Of a DNA stretch of 64,000 nt, positions 63,797-64,000 are shown piece after piece (positions within the stretch are counted from its first letter, which is position 1; each line of letters begins with the position of its first letter). The notes beneath the pieces are model-generated. The model was not told the DNA's origin and did no database searches. It saw only the letters and a list, made by a program, of their open reading frames with translations. This DNA comes from Nemophila menziesii (taxonomy: Eukaryota > Streptophyta > Magnoliopsida > Boraginales > Hydrophyllaceae). The DNA lies in contig JARWIR010000016.1 of NCBI GenBank assembly GCA_029959085.1, positions 20,841,499 to 20,905,498 of the forward strand. Reading direction: 5' to 3'. A program made the translations under genes and the position numbers.

Positions 63797-64000
63797 ATAT
63801 TAGCCCTATTTGGACTTATTTGATAGACTTTTACGCTTAATATGTTATATTGCATTTCTTCCCTTGGAATTTTGTTATTTCATTTTTACAACTTTTGTAC
63901 GTTAATTTGTTTGTTTTTAGTGAAAAGTCCTTAGGTCCATGGATGCTATGGAATACAAATACAAGGAGGAGAAGTGGGAATTAAAGTCCAAGATCAAGTA

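Overview
This window looks like a transposon-rich stretch of a nuclear plant chromosome, most likely from a eudicot. The evidence is the intron-rich NADPH-cytochrome P450 reductase gene with plant (class I) sequence, the plastid VIPP1-like gene start, and plant-type Copia, CACTA, Mutator, hAT and L1-like LINE elements. I cannot name the species. Base composition is AT-rich, with GC-richer islands only in coding exons and in some element cores.

Host genes are few. On the minus strand, 13011-16493 holds a complete 17-exon cytochrome P450 reductase gene, read splice site by splice site; it gives an uninterrupted 688-residue protein. At 1639-2153, also minus, lie the first two exons of a VIPP1/IM30-like plastid protein gene. 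The rest of that gene is missing from the window because a Copia LTR (166-1517) starts 121 bp into its second intron. A SEN1-type helicase fragment with stops (about 38178-38360, minus) is a relic.

Layout. 1-1517: right end of a large Copia element. 1518-8300: VIPP1 exons, then decayed repeats with short tandem arrays. 8300-12540: mostly featureless DNA, a decayed LTR and a LINE scrap. 13011-16800: the reductase gene and its upstream region. 17100-23200: three L1-like LINE relics, one split by a 449-bp hAT-type element with an 8-bp target duplication. 23290-31800: terminal-inverted-repeat elements, a ~1.5-kb solo LTR, LINE pieces, tandem arrays, a (GA)65 microsatellite and a hairpin MITE. 33738-37773: a Copia element with 174/179-bp LTRs and 5-bp target duplication. 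39650-39880: 43-bp minisatellite. 41305-47446: complete but inactivated Copia element. 48418-54092: CACTA element with 3-bp target duplication and an internal junction. 54100-55560: LINE ORF1 relic. 56182-57912: Mutator-type element with long inverted repeats and a gene-like interior. 58050-62900: LINE 3' ends, one carrying a 1511-bp solo LTR inside its reverse transcriptase. 63650-63800: start of another Copia gag.

The reductase supplies electrons from NADPH to ER-bound P450s; VIPP1 acts in thylakoid membrane maintenance. The two genes are not functionally linked. Everything else is mobile DNA, much of it nested, and several insertions can be proved by their target duplications. The most interesting signals are: the VIPP1 interruption; a series of TTCAC-N4-GTGAA dyads and an unusual primer-site match in the 33.7-kb Copia element; the chimeric CACTA; the gene-like Mutator element; a tiny LINE end flanked by a 17-bp duplication; and five unrelated-looking minisatellites that each sit beside a CCACC/GGTGG block.
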